A DNA stretch of 64,000 bases from Peribolospora baueri. Its lineage: Eukaryota; Basidiomycota; Peribolosporomycetes; Peribolosporales; Peribolosporaceae. Where the stretch lies: contig JAMDHS010000090.1 in NCBI GenBank assembly GCA_029717555.1, forward strand, positions 1 to 64,000. Reading direction: 5' to 3'. Within the stretch, counting starts at the first letter, position 1. Each line of letters starts with the position of its first letter. A program made the translations under genes and the position numbers. Positions 34,452-45,968 of the stretch are shown here, piece by piece. The notes beneath the pieces are model-generated. The model worked only from the letters and a program-made list of their open reading frames with translations. It was not told the DNA's origin and ran no database searches.

Positions 34452-36456
34452 TCATAAGGCCTCCACCAAAGGCCCCCTGCTCGTCAAGGGCAAACTCCCA
34501 GACGATTCGCGCGGCTGGACGATCGTTGACCGCAGCGGCGCTGCCGTGGGCGGTCCCTCTCCCACCCCCGCCGTAGCGCTCGCCTCTAACCGTGCAGACT
34601 CGCGCTCCAGCTCCTCGGTGAGTTGGGTCAACCTACCCGGAGAGAGCGACAAGACGTGCTGGGCGTAGAAGAGGAGCTTATGCACCGCCGGTGTCATGCG
34701 CGGTGGTGGCGTCGACTCCGCTGCGAGGTGGACATGCTCAGATTCTCCTTCGGTCGCTGCTTCTGATGGCGATGTTGCCGTCGGCTGTCGTGATGAAGAC
34801 GAGAAGAGAAGCAAGATATCTGAAAAAGCCCGCATCGCTGTTTGCCGCTCCAGCCACCCGCTTTCGAGGCGTCGCTCGCTTTCGGAGGGCAAAACAACCA
34901 CGCTAGACGGGCGAAGGAGACGGAGTGCATCTCGCAGGAGAAGGGACAAAAGCGCGTCCGGCTTGAGCGAAGGAAACGACGAGAAGAGAAGAGAAGGTTG
35001 ATGAGCAAATTGACGTAAAATGCCACGGCGAACCGTGATGGGCAATCGATTGGGCCACCACCTACCTGCTCGATGGTTCCACGGTTTTCAGACTCGAGGC
35101 GAGTCAGCAGAGTGACGTACGCCTCTTCCAGGCCGGCATACACCGTCCTGCTCTCGTCTGCCGTATCTTCGTTTTGCCGTCCGGAACTTCTTTTCTCTGA
35201 TGCCGTGGGCTGGGATTTGGCGACGAGGAAGGGGACTAGCTTAGAAAAGAGATGCTTGGCGAAGCGGCGGTCTTGATCGTTTTCCGTTGCTGATGGCGGC
35301 GTAAAGACGGCTTGCGTGTTTGTGAGCGTGCGCAAAGGTGAGGAATCACTCAGCAGAGAGGTGAATGATGAGAGAGTGAGATGTCGTAAAATGTACGCAT
35401 AAGCCATGCTGACGACAAAGAGGCGACAACAGTACTCGGTAAACGAGTCAGCTCGACAGTCAAGAAGACAGCGAAGCTTGCCGATGAGGAGTGAGACGCC
35501 TTACAATACAGCAACGATGTTGTAGGTCAGATCTCGTCCCTTCCCTTTGTCCTTCGCTCCATGCCCATCACCGGCACGGCTCGCAGACTGGAGCGACGTG
35601 AGCTGCTCGATCATCCAGGCGTTCAGGGGAACTTCTGGATCGGTCGCCTGAGACGGCTCCGCCTCTTCCCACCAAGGACGTACAGCTCCGTCGACGTCCA
35701 AGTGCGGTAGAGGCTCTTCCAGGTCTCCTTGCTCAACCCCACCTTGGGATTTCCGGAAGGCGAGCATGTCCTGAAGGAGATGTTGCGCTTCCTCTCTCCC
35801 ATGTCGCTCTTCCATCTCGAGGTCTCGAAGCAGAGCCTGCGCTTTCGCCGGGTCAGAGAGGGATTGTTCAAAGTACTCGCGTTCGGAAGGTGTGAGGAGG
35901 TCGAGCAGATATTTGGCGTCAGACGAGGACTCGGCTGTGATACGAGAAGGACAAAGAGGCAAGGTTCAGTGGGTTTCCGGAATGTACCTCTGTGCCACAA
36001 CCTGCACTCACCGGCTCTGAGCTGTTCATCCACTTCTCCTTCCTCTTCAAAACCCTCTTCTTCAGCAAGCTGAGCGGCCTCGAAGCGCTTAAGCATCTCC
36101 ATCATCCGCTTCCTCTCCTCTGGGTCCGCTGACCTCTGCTCCGGGCCGAGCTCCGATCTTAAGGTGCGAGAGGCGAAAGTCTGTGTGCACGCCTGATGTT
36201 CGTCGGAGCGAAAGCAGGCGAGGGAGCAGTAGGGTGCGTTGCATGTCGGGCAGGTGTAGCGAGAAAACTGGCGTTTGCAGCTGCGAAATCGGTGTCAAGG
36301 GGAGTGAACGTCGGAGTCGTTGAGCCATGCTCGCTCGGTCGCTTGGTCTCCGGCGATGCTCGCTTTCTTGGCTACTCACAAAGCACACACTCGCGATGGC
36401 CCAGCAACGGATGGGGAAGATTGCTCCTCCTTTGCGCCTGCTCGGCCAATATCCAT
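34452..36456 (-). CDS. zf-HIT protein, ZNHIT2-like
   Basis: Predicted 542 residues; exons 36456-36380, 36280-36012, 35934-35505, 35408-35066, 34961-34452. The HIT zinc finger sits at residues 24-57 (VCAFCKRQFSRYTCPTCN, then YCSLACFRSDEHQAC), split by the first intron. After it come a Glu-rich helix (MLKRFEAAQLAEEEGFEEE), the segment LLDLLTPSEREYFEQSLSD, an acidic linker with PWWEEAEPS, and helical C-terminal blocks (YAYILRHLTLSSFTSLL, DALLSLLLRDALRLLRP). This finger plus a PWW motif and long helical tail fits ZNHIT2, which bridges the R2TP chaperone with U5 snRNP assembly. BCD1/HIT1 (box C/D snoRNP) is the main alternative. It diverges from the Mdj1 gene over 395 bases. Confidence 0.8.
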
Positions 36457-36851
36457 AAGTTCTGTGAGGCTGGGCATGCTGGGCTCAGGCTAGCTGCGAG
36501 AGCATTCTAATCGGGACAGGGGAGGAGGGAAGGACGGAACGAAGAATGAAATGAGCTCATTGCAAGATCACCGATCATGGGCGTCGGATATGAGCGCGGA
36601 TAAGCGGATTGTCAATCCATTTTTCAGCAGCCAAGTCTGATCCCGAAGCTTCCAGACGACGAGGACAAGCAAGACCACCAACGGGTGAGCGAGAGAATGC
36701 TTTCCTGTCCTGCGCGAGACGGCTGGGAACATCGCCCGCGTCTTATGACCTCGCCCTGACCTTTCCTCCTCGTGTCTCGTCTTCCCTCGCCCTCAGCTCG
36801 AACCCGATCCGACCGACTGACCAGCCAAGCCACAACTTGCAACCGGGGGCC
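36457..36851. promoter_or_regulatory. shared promoter of zf-HIT and Mdj1-type genes
   Basis: A 395-base divergent upstream region. No known box stands out. The stretch before the Mdj1 ATG is pyrimidine-rich. Confidence 0.35.
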
Positions 36852-38721
36852 ATGCACTCCCCTCGCCACTCGCATGCCGCCATTCGAGCGCTCGCCTCAG
36901 CTCCTCGACCATCATGCACCAGGGCAGCAACACAGCATGCTCAGCCGTGCCCTGCCGCCCGCCAGTTCCATGGAGGGCCGCCGCGGGGCAGCGCTCCCGG
37001 CGAGGCGTGGCGGTGCGGCATGGCGAACCCTGCGTCCGGCATTCCCAACCGCAGACCGGAGAGGACTTGGACCGGGTACTGGCAGCAGAAGGTGGGTATC
37101 TAGCGAGGCTGGTATATTAGATATCTGACTGTTGGTTGATTCTTCGGGGCCGTTCGGTTGGCGCTTTCCACTTTGCCAGAGGGCAGTGCACTCGTCCTCG
37201 TCATCGCATGCTGAGCACAAAGATCCTTACAAAGTGCTAGGCGTGCCGAAGGATGCGAAGCAAAGCGACATCAAGAAGGCTTACTACCAGGTGAGCGGAT
37301 TCGCTCGTGGGTTCCAGATTGTGCTGTTCGTGCTGATCAAGCCTCTCGAATCGCGCGCGTACGCTTTCCCGCCATTCTCAGCTTGCAAAGAAGTATCATC
37401 CCGACACAAACAAGGAGAAAGGCGCACAGGAGAAGTTTGTTGAGATTCAGGCCGCTTATGACGTGAGTGCCGTCCCATCAGCTTGACTTGTGGAACTCGG
37501 GACTCACGTCGGTGTCCGTTCTCCCTCGCAGATCTTGAGCGACGAGTCGAAACGTAACGCGTATGATATGTACGGCTCCGCCTCTCAGCAGCCAGGCTTC
37601 GACCCCAACGCGGCCTATGGCGGCCGCGGCGGGCCGTTCGGAGCGGGTGGCTTTGGCGGCTTCCAGGACTTTGGCGGCTTCGCGAACGCGGGCAACGCGG
37701 GTTCCATCTTCGAGAACCTGTTCGGTGGCATGTTCGGAGGTATGGGCGCCGGTGCCGGGGCGGCCGGTGGGGCCGGATTCGGAGCGGGGGACTTTCGAGG
37801 GGAGGACATCGAGACGGCCGTCAACATCAGCTTCCTCGACGCCGCTCGAGGGGTGACAAAAAAGGTCACCATCGCCCCTATCGTACCCTGCACCTCCTGC
37901 CACGGAAGCGGGCTCAAGCCTAAGGCCAAGCCTATGACGTGCGAGGCGTGCAAGGGTACGGGCACAAGGACGTTCGTCATCCAGGGAGGCTTCCAGATGG
38001 CCAGCACTTGCCCCAGCTGCGGGGGCGCAGGGACGCAGGTCAAGCCGGAGGACAAGTGTACGAGCTGCGACGGCATCGGAAGGGTCAAGTCGCGCAAGAC
38101 GGTCGAGGTCAAAGTCCCAGCGGGTGAGAGAAGGGCTGTCATTCAATGCCGCCCTAGGTGACGTTATTTCTTTGTCTATTTGCATCGCTGAAATGCGATC
38201 TCTCCGTCGTCTCCCTTTTTCGCTTCTCACCAGGCGTGGACGACGGCATGAAGGTCCGCCTGGACGGGCAAGGCGACGCGCCGATCAGCGGCAACGGCCC
38301 TCCGGGCTCTCTGTATGTGCGGATCAACGTGCAGCCGTCGCGCCAATTCCGTCGACAAGGGTCCAATTTGTACCACGACACGACGATCCCGGTGCACATT
38401 GCCTTGCTGGGCGGCAAGGTGCGCGTGCCGACGCTGGACGGCGAGGTGGAGGTGCGGGTGCCGCAGGGGACGCAGGTGGGCGAGGAGATGGTGCTGCGGG
38501 GAAGAGGGATCAAGAGGTTGTACAAGGATGACAAGGGCGACTTGGTGGTCAAGCTCAACGTGCAGATCCCTAGGAGCCTCACGGCGCGCCAACGCGAGAT
38601 CTTGCAGCAGTACGCTGACGAGGTGGAGGGTCGGAAGAAGTCGTCGTCGTCGTCATCATCATCCTCTTCTTCCACGAACCCTTCTCCTTCTTCGGATCCG
38701 CCGCCATCTGAAAAGTCTTGA
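36852..38721 (+). CDS. MDJ1: mitochondrial DnaJ/Hsp40 co-chaperone (Mdj1 type)
   Basis: Predicted 503-residue partner of matrix Hsp70. Exons: 36852-37091, 37180-37290, 37382-37462, 37532-38123, 38234-38721. The first ~90 residues are Arg/Ala/Ser-rich and nearly free of acids, as in a matrix presequence (RQFHGG could be a processing site). The J domain ([23 protein letters not shown] in KKYHPDTN) is split by two introns. A Gly/Phe-rich linker follows, then four zinc-binding repeats [24 protein letters not shown] and CTSCDGIG, and the two-part substrate-binding domain ([34 protein letters not shown]). The C-terminus ends in a Ser run encoded by a TCG/TCA repeat (38640-38672). Type I DnaJ architecture is complete. 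Confidence 0.93.
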
Positions 38722-39605
38722 CCTCGCCTTCTCTATCCCTGTCGTTCATTGCGTGCTCGATCCGGAGCGGTTTTTTACGGTTCTTTTTAGTTTAGACTGG
38801 CGCGATCCGGCCACTCGTGTGCGTGTGCGCGCGATGATGCAATACACTCCCCTTCCTCCGCGACTCGCGGTCCTTTGCTTTGCTTTGCTTTGCTTTGCTC
38901 ATCCCCGCTTGCGGTCCTGTGAACGCGACGGGTTTCGACGAAGGTCGTCCGGCTTGACACACGGACGACGACGCAAGACGGACTGCTTCGGCCGTTGCGT
39001 CGCGAGCGTGTGAGGATTGGAGATGGGACGGATGGATGGATGGATGGATTCAAGCGGCTCCCCTCGTCGCCCGGTCGAGCGAAAACGATGGAGAGTCTAG
39101 ATAGCCGAGTCTCCTTTCTGAGTCTCCTTTCTACCCTTCCTCCGACTTTAGCTCTGGCTCGCACTTCCACTTGGACTCCGACTCCGATTCGGACGCCGAA
39201 CTCTGACCCTGACTACCTAGAGCGGTGATGACGACGGACCTCGTACACGGACCGACGGACAGAATGGAATGGAATGGATTGGGGGAGACCGGACGGCGGT
39301 AGGACGACGAGACGAGGGGCCGGGAGTTTTGTAGGCAGCGGGCGGTCGCGGTGTGTGTGGGCGGGGAGACCGGTGGATCTTAGATAGCGAGGGGCGGTGG
39401 ATGGAGGTGGAAGAGGGAGGGCGAAGCTGATGCTGGGGTGCCATCAAGCAAGGGTTGGACGGCACTCTGGAGGGGACGGGGGGAAGAGAGAAGAGAGAGA
39501 GAGGGGAGGCGTCGTCGTCGGCACGAATGATGCCGGGAGGGAACGAGGGAGAAGAGAAGTGGTTGGCGTTGGCGAGAAGAAGGGCAGCGCAGGTCGAAGA
39601 TACGA

Positions 39606-39630
39606 GAAAGAAAGAAAGAAAGAAAGAAAG
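39606..39630. repeat. (AAAG)n microsatellite
   Basis: Six perfect GAAA units in non-coding sequence. Confidence 0.9.
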
Positions 39631-41836
39631 ACAAAAGAGACGAGGGACGACAGCGACAGACACGGTGAGCAGCACATGTTCTTCTTCCCTGTCCCCGACG
39701 TGCCCCCATCCATCATCTATCGGTGGACGGACGGCCGATGTCGGCGAGGCCCGCATCCCCAACCGTGGATTCTGGGACAGATGGGGTGAGATGGGGAGGG
39801 AGGGGAGCGTAGAGGCGCTGCAAAGGACGAACCATCCATCCCATCGGTCGACCCGTCCGTCCATATGGTGGGTGGGGTAAGCAGGACCGGCGGCCGCGTG
39901 TTCCTATTTGCATGGCGCATGTGCCGCATCTGGTTTCGAGGCACTGCGGGCGAGCCGAAGCGAGAGGGGGGAACGTATTCGGCCATGGAACCGTTTATTG
40001 CACTCTGGTCTGGTCCTGGTCGGGCGTACGATCTCGAGAGAACATGTATTGGATCTAGCGCGGATGGTAAGTAGGTAGGAAAGTGAGAAGAAACGTAAAA
40101 CCGGCCAGAAGGCCTGCTTGCTTCGCTTGGCTGTGACGGCGGTGGAGACAGATACGGACGGCTGTGAACCGTCGGAAAGGGAACTGTCGTTGGGGGACGA
40201 ACGGGCTGTGATGCTTGGACATGAGGTCGAGGTGAGTCCAATGGGGCGTGCGTCCTCGCGCCTCCTCGATGGGCCCTCCGTCCTACGGAGCTCGTGCCAG
40301 CCGCCGTCGGAGCGGTTTGGACGTGGTGGCCGAGAGGCAGGCATGAGTGAAGTGTTGGGTGACCTATAGCCGGTCTGGACAAGTCGCTAGCAAAGGTATG
40401 CGTCAGCTAAGACGTATCGAACCAGTCCCCCGTGCCTACGTGAACCCAAAGTACCTACGCAAGCCAGCAAGCAGGGTCATGGTCTGGCCATTGCTGCTAT
40501 CGACGGCGACTGCCGACAACAATCAATCAAGAGCTCAAGCGTCAGCCGACGACAAACCGATCAGGATCAGTCCACAGACGGAGACGCAGGCGGCAGGCCG
40601 AACGGGCGGCTGAGCGAAGGAAGGAAGGAAAGGAACAGAAGAGAGAAGAGAAGAGTATAGGGACGAAAGCGGGGCTCCTACACCGGGACGTGTGAGGGCT
40701 CGGAGCGGATTCGACGAAGCTGCCGACTACGAACGTACGTACTTAAATGTTGTCGGGCCGTCGTAAGAAGGCAGGACGGTCACGTGATTGAGCTGGGGCT
40801 GCGGCTGCTCGCTATCAGAAGGCTGGCTGGGGCGAAGCCGAGGTGGGGAAGGAAGCAGTTGTTAGTTAGGCCAGGGAAGCTCGATCTACGCTCTGTCGCC
40901 GCTCTTTTCTGAGCGGGCGACGAGGGAGGACGCGGAGGGCGTTCATGGGACGTCGTCGCCGGACACTTTGGAAGCGGGCTTTGGTTGCAATAGTAACGCG
41001 GTAGGACGTACGCCGAGCAAGGGAATGGATATGAACAGCGCGTTCAGTTCACTTCCCTTCCCTTCAGCCTCGCCTGCGCCACCATCCATCTTCGGTCGAC
41101 CCGGGCGCGGGACGACGCCGACGGGCGCAAGCCGGAGCGAGCTGCGCTGCGACGTCCGTCCTGGACAGAGCAACCGCCGACGCCAACGACTGACTCGGGT
41201 CCGAAGCAACGACCCGTGCGGCGACCGGTTGGAGGGCCAGGTCGTCTTGCTTTCTCATCTCGAGGTGTCCTTTCCGAGTGGGATTGGCGTGCATCCCACG
41301 ACGGTATCTACCGGTGACGTATGCGGCTCCCCGTCATCGTCATCGTCATCCCGTCGTCATCGCCCAACTCAGCGCGGACGAGTGGGGGGGGTTGAAAGCA
41401 AGCCAAGAAAACGTGTTAACAAGACCGTCTTCCTTAGCCCTCCCTCTCCTTCGTTCGGCGCGGCGCGGCTGCAAATGCTCGGCTCGGTCTGGCGTGCCTC
41501 GGCTCGGGTCTTCCGCTGGCTGGCCTTGGCTGGCCTGGGCTGGAGGTAGGCTGGGTGGGGCTTGGATCGACGCTCGACCACGGCGCACAGACAGGCAAGA
41601 CGCAAGCGGGCGAGGGAGGGAGGCGAATGAATGTCTGCTCGGCTCACCTCGCTGTCGGGCCGGACTGGACTGGAAGACGTCGGTGGTCGTCCTTCTCCAC
41701 AGGGATGGATGAGATGCATCGCGCAGCACTGTGCGTGTTTTTTTCTGCGCCGACTTGGAGTGTGACGGTAACGATGGGTGGGTGGAGAAGGGCGGGCGCC
41801 TACGTTGGTCGTAAGGGAGGAAGGGGATAGATAGCA

Positions 41837-41861
41837 CGAACGAACGAACGAACGAACGAAC
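41837..41861. repeat. (CGAA)n microsatellite
   Basis: Six perfect tetranucleotide units in non-coding sequence. Confidence 0.9.
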
Positions 41862-42782
41862 GGGTCGATCCTATCCGTCCATCCGCCCATCCCATCCATT
41901 TGTCCATCCTTGTCCATGTGTACATAACATAGATAGGCAGCTGCGTGCAACGTTTGGGATTGGAATTGGAATTGGGATGGGATCGCACAGGATATCGCGT
42001 CGGATGGGATCGCATCCGCCAAGACGGCTGGCTGGCTGGAGGTGAACGAACGGACTCAAAAGGCGTTCCCGCATCGCATCGCATCGCATCACCATCGCAT
42101 TCGCATCCCCGCCTCTTTCCTTCTTTCTTCGTTCTTTTCGCTCTTAATGCTGGGTGGTGTGCCGAGTCAAATGCGCTTACGGCAACTAGTTCATCCATCC
42201 AAGTCTCCCTCTCGTGTGTCTGTCTGTCTGTGGTGGCACTCGACAGCCTAGTCCTAGTCGTCCTTCCTTCCTCCCTTCCTTACCACCGAGGCTGGACCGG
42301 ATCGTCAAGTCAAGTCGAGTCGCCCGCTCTACTAGCCGTCGCGTAGAAGTTCTTCCCATTTCTGTTTTCTGTTTTCTGTTTTCTGTTTCCTGTTTCCTTG
42401 CCCTGCCTCGCTCGTCCGCTCTCTCTCTCGCTCGCTCGCTCTCCACACTGACGCCCTCTCTTGGCGTCCGGTGCGTGACTGCGATGGGAGTGCGAATGAA
42501 CTGACTGACGTGACGTGATGGTCGGGATGGATGAATGAATGCGCTGGAGGATGATATGATGGAAGTCAGAGACTGAGCGTCAGTGCGACTGTGACTGTGA
42601 CTGTGACTGACTGACGGAACACGGTTCGGCCCGCCAGACCCTTCTCGGCCCTTCCTTCGCTCGGCCTCCGTTCGTTGGCCCCGACCTCCGTCCTTCCCTC
42701 CTTCCCCTTAGCCGCCCCTCGCCGGCTTGAAATAGACCGACCGCCCACTGACTGCCCGGCGACGGATCCCTCTTCCCGACAC

Positions 42783-42835
42783 CATCACCATCTCCATCAC
42801 CATCTCCATCTCCATCTCCTACTCCTACTCCTACC
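42783..42835. repeat. (CATCWCC/CTCCTA) pyrimidine repeat in the GPI protein leader
   Basis: CATCACCATCTCCATC-type units followed by CTCCTACTC units lie 33-85 bases before the ATG at 42868. This is probably within the 5' untranslated region. Pyrimidine tracts at this position are common at strongly expressed fungal genes. Confidence 0.7.
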
Positions 42836-42867
42836 ACCTTTTCGTCTCTCCCCCACCCCATCACAAC

Positions 42868-43819
42868 ATGAAGTTTGCTTTCACCCCCCTCGCCTTCGCC
42901 TCCCTCCTCGCAGCCCTCCAGGGCGCAAAGGCTATCATCATCAACTCCCCCCCGGCCCTCGTACAGTGTCAGCCTGCCGCGCTCATGTGGAGCGGTGGCG
43001 CTGGTGGTACCGTCTTCTTGAGGTCAGTCCCTCCCGACGTCCCTCTGATACGTCTCCATGGATGGCTTGGCATGCTGGCGGTGGACAGACGGACGGCTGA
43101 TCACCTCATCCTCTAACCCCCTCACAGCGTCCTCCCCGGCGGCCAGACCGGCGCCGCGCCCCTCGAGGCCCTCCCGAACCAGAGCGGCGCCACTGGCTCC
43201 TACACCTGGACCGTCAACATCGCCGCCGGCACCCAGGTCACCCTCGAGGTGTGTATGCGGTCGCCTTGGCAGCACCCCAGCCGTGAATGGGCCGTGTGAT
43301 CTTGGATCGAATCCGCATCGCTCATCCCGTCCTTCCCATCCACCCCACAGGTGAACGACTCGGCCGGTGTGCCCAACTACTCCGGCATCGTCACCATCCA
43401 GCCCAGCTCCGACACCTCGTGCCTCGGCGCCTCGCCCAGCGGCGGTGCCGCGAGCTCGAGCGCTCCCGCCTCTAGCAGCGCTTCCACCCCGGCCAGCTCC
43501 AGCCATGCCGCCTCCTCCTCCGCCGCCACCTCTTCCTCGGCTTCGCACTCCTCCGCCGCTGCTTCCTCCTCGTCCAGCGCCGCGAGCAGCACGCACGCCA
43601 CGTGAGTAGCCGTCCTACGTTCCTCATTGAGTCGCTCGCAGACAGTTGACTGTTCATCAACTCCTTTTCCCCAGCGTCCTCTCCTCGGCCGCTTCCTCTC
43701 CTACCGCCAGCGCCTCCTCTAACTCGGGCGCCTCTGCCATCCTCGGCTTCCCCTCCGTCGCCGCCATGGGCGCCGCCGCTCTCGCTGGTCTCGCCGGCGC
43801 GATCGCCGTCTTCGCTTAA
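42868..43819 (+). CDS. GPI-anchored Ser-rich cell-surface protein
   Basis: Predicted 223 residues; exons 42868-43022, 43128-43248, 43351-43601, 43675-43819. The signal peptide is residues 1-22 (MKFAFTPLAFASLLAALQG, cut near AKA). A compact beta-rich domain of about 100 residues follows, with Cys34 and Cys116 likely to be disulfide-bonded (NSPPALVQCQPAALMWSGG, GSYTWTVNIAAGTQVTLEV). This resembles the Kre9/KNH-like Ser-rich GPI family of fungi. Next comes ~90 residues of Ser/Ala, probably O-mannosylated. The C-terminus is a GPI signal: small residues (SNSGASA), then a hydrophobic tail VAAMGAAALAGLAGAIAVFA. It probably sits at the cell wall or plasma membrane. The exact role is unknown. Confidence 0.85.
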
Positions 43820-45968
43820 TCGTCCGACCGCCTCGTCTTTCTGACCGTCGATTGGCAGCCCTTCGTCATCGTCCGGCTGGCCTGTGCCACCACCGCTGCC
43901 ATTTCGTCTTCCCGTCCGTCCTTCCGTCTACTAATCCGCCGATCGATCGCAAATTACGTTCTCTCATGTGCTGTTTTGGGATACTTACCCAGTCCCCCGC
44001 TTTCCCCCTGACCACTCTTGGAATGCTTTTTCTGTTTCTGTCTTTTTAGTCACCACCGCCTTCCTTTTCACGATTTTCTTTCTTCGCGTCGCCCACTGTC
44101 GGCGCTCTCGCCCGTCTCTACCGCCTTTATTCCACCCCCACCCCTGTCATAGGCCGTCCTCGCTCCTTCATCCTTCGCCCGTTCTTCTTTCGCCCTTTTA
44201 CCGATTTGAATGTCATCACGTCCCTCTTTCGACCGAGTCCGTCTGTCGGCGAGCCGAGCCGCCATCCATCTCCGCCTCGGCAGCGAGGCGAGGCGAGGTA
44301 CCGCGCGCATGCATGCTCCTGTCCAAAAGTCGCACGCATGAGCGGCCCTACTAAATGAACGAGCGAGAAGGAAGGAAGGCAGGAATGACTGACTGACTGA
44401 CTGATTGACTGACTGACGGAATGACTGGATATCATGCCCCCCCTCAACCCTGTCCATCTACCCATCCCATCTCCATTCCACCCCATCCCATCCATCCTAG
44501 CACACACGGACCAGAGACAAAGAAGCCAAGCCAAGTGTTAAGAATCCCAGCCGGTGCATACATATAAACTTCTGGGATTGGTTTGGTTAATTAGTTGGCT
44601 GGCTAGCCAGACTTGGACCCGAAAGTGGCCTTTTTCCTTTTTCCTTTTTTTTTTGTGCCGGCCTATCTAATATAAGATGGATTGTGTTTCTCTCAGACTT
44701 GAATCAATTCTGATACCAGCCAGGACAGGACAGGACGGGCCGAGATGAAATGGAGGTAGGCACAAGTCAAGGCCAGGTCAGGATGAGCCCGAGTCAAATG
44801 AGCCAAGCCAAGCCAAGCCCCCGCCCCCCCCAGTCGAGTTACATACGCCACGCCAAGGTCAAACAAACCCCCAACCAAGTCGAACCGAACCGGACCGGAC
44901 CGAGACAAGCCAAAGTCAAAGCCAAGCCAAAGCCACAAGTCGGAAAAGTCAAAGTCGAGGCCCAAGTCAGGATCCGACACCAAAAAAGAAGTCAGGTTCA
45001 GGCCGAGAAGAGAAGAGAAGAGAAGAGAGAGAGGTCGTCCATTTCGCAACAAGAAGAGCTCGGGGTCAGCCAAAGCCAGAAGAGAAGAGAAGAGAAGAGA
45101 AGAGCGGAGCTTAGGCAAAGACGAGACGAGACGAGACGAGACGAGCAAACAAACGAACGAACGAAATAAATAAATAAACAAACAAACAGACAGACAAACC
45201 GCATCGGCCCAGCCCGCCTCGCTCCTCCTTCCGTTTCTTCGTCGCCCAAGCCCGTCTCCGTAACCCCTCCCCCCCCGTCTGTCCGGACGTGTCCCGTCGC
45301 ACGGGCGAAGACAAGCACCGCTCGCCGTCCTTCCGTCCGTCCGATCGACCTAACTCGACCGGACAGATGAGATCCGGTCCGACCCGATTAAATCCCCGGC
45401 AGGACTGCCTGCCGGCTGGCCGGACCGGCCGCTCGGTCGGTCGGTGGGTCGGTCGGCATAGATAGAGAGATAGATAAAGAAGATAGATACGTAGATACAG
45501 TGGACGGGACGGTTCAAAATGCCGATCCCGACCCAGTTCGTTTCTCTCCGTCGGCGTCGGCCCGTCGCGTCCCGTCCCGCCCCGTCGCTCCCCACCGGCG
45601 TATCATACGTGTTCAAAACGCCGGCTCGGCTCGGCTCCTTTCTTTTCTATTCTATTTTTTTTTGGTTCGCCGTCGTTCTCGGCGTTTATAATAATCATAA
45701 TCGACCATTCCCTTGTCGGGTCGGCACGAAGCGGGTAGGCGGCGAGCAAGCTCTGTGAGCCAGTGAAGAAGCAAGATAGGAGGAGGGAAAAGCGATGGGG
45801 GACTAGCCCAGGCGCCTAAACTTTGCCGACGCGGGCAGAAGAAATGGAAAAGGGGAGAAGAAGGGCAGGAAGAGGACAGGAGGGAAAGGAGACGACGGGC
45901 TTGATGGGAAGATAGTCTACTGCGTACCGTGTCAGAGCTGGAGCTGAGAGCAAAGAGAAGGCGGGCGC
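43820..45968. other. 2.1-kb gene-free convergent tract with microsatellites
   Basis: This lies between the ends of the GPI protein and NADH dehydrogenase genes. Repeats: (GACT)n 44386-44419, (AGAAG)n 45006-45030 and 45079-45105, (GACGA)n 45119-45145, and a GAAC/AAAT/AAAC/AGAC tetranucleotide ladder 45146-45200. No gene is recognised. Confidence 0.6.
45119..45200. repeat. compound microsatellite
   Basis: (GACGA)n runs into successive tetranucleotide repeats AAAC, GAAC, AAAT, AAAC and AGAC. Each short block differs from the next by one base, as expected from repeated slippage and point change. Confidence 0.85.

Larger units (their letters stand above)
38722..42867. other. 4.1-kb gene-free tract rich in microsatellites
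   Basis: I found no gene here. Repeats include (CTTTG)n 38875-38900, (GGAT)n 39029-39050, (AAAG)n 39606-39630, (CGAA)n 41837-41861, (TTTTCTG)n 42362-42391, (GACTGT)n 42587-42615 and (CATCTC/CATCAC)n 42783-42835. A single CACGTG lies at 40781-40786. Many overlapping short frames on both strands are Arg/Ser/Pro-rich and look like GC-driven shadows. The end of the tract is the leader and promoter of the GPI protein gene. Confidence 0.6.

Noticed and set aside
39717-40382. 221-residue minus-strand frame in the gene-free tract
   Set aside because: Composition is Pro/Ser/Arg/His-rich with no motif; overlapping frames of similar kind occur on the other strand, as expected in GC-rich non-coding DNA.
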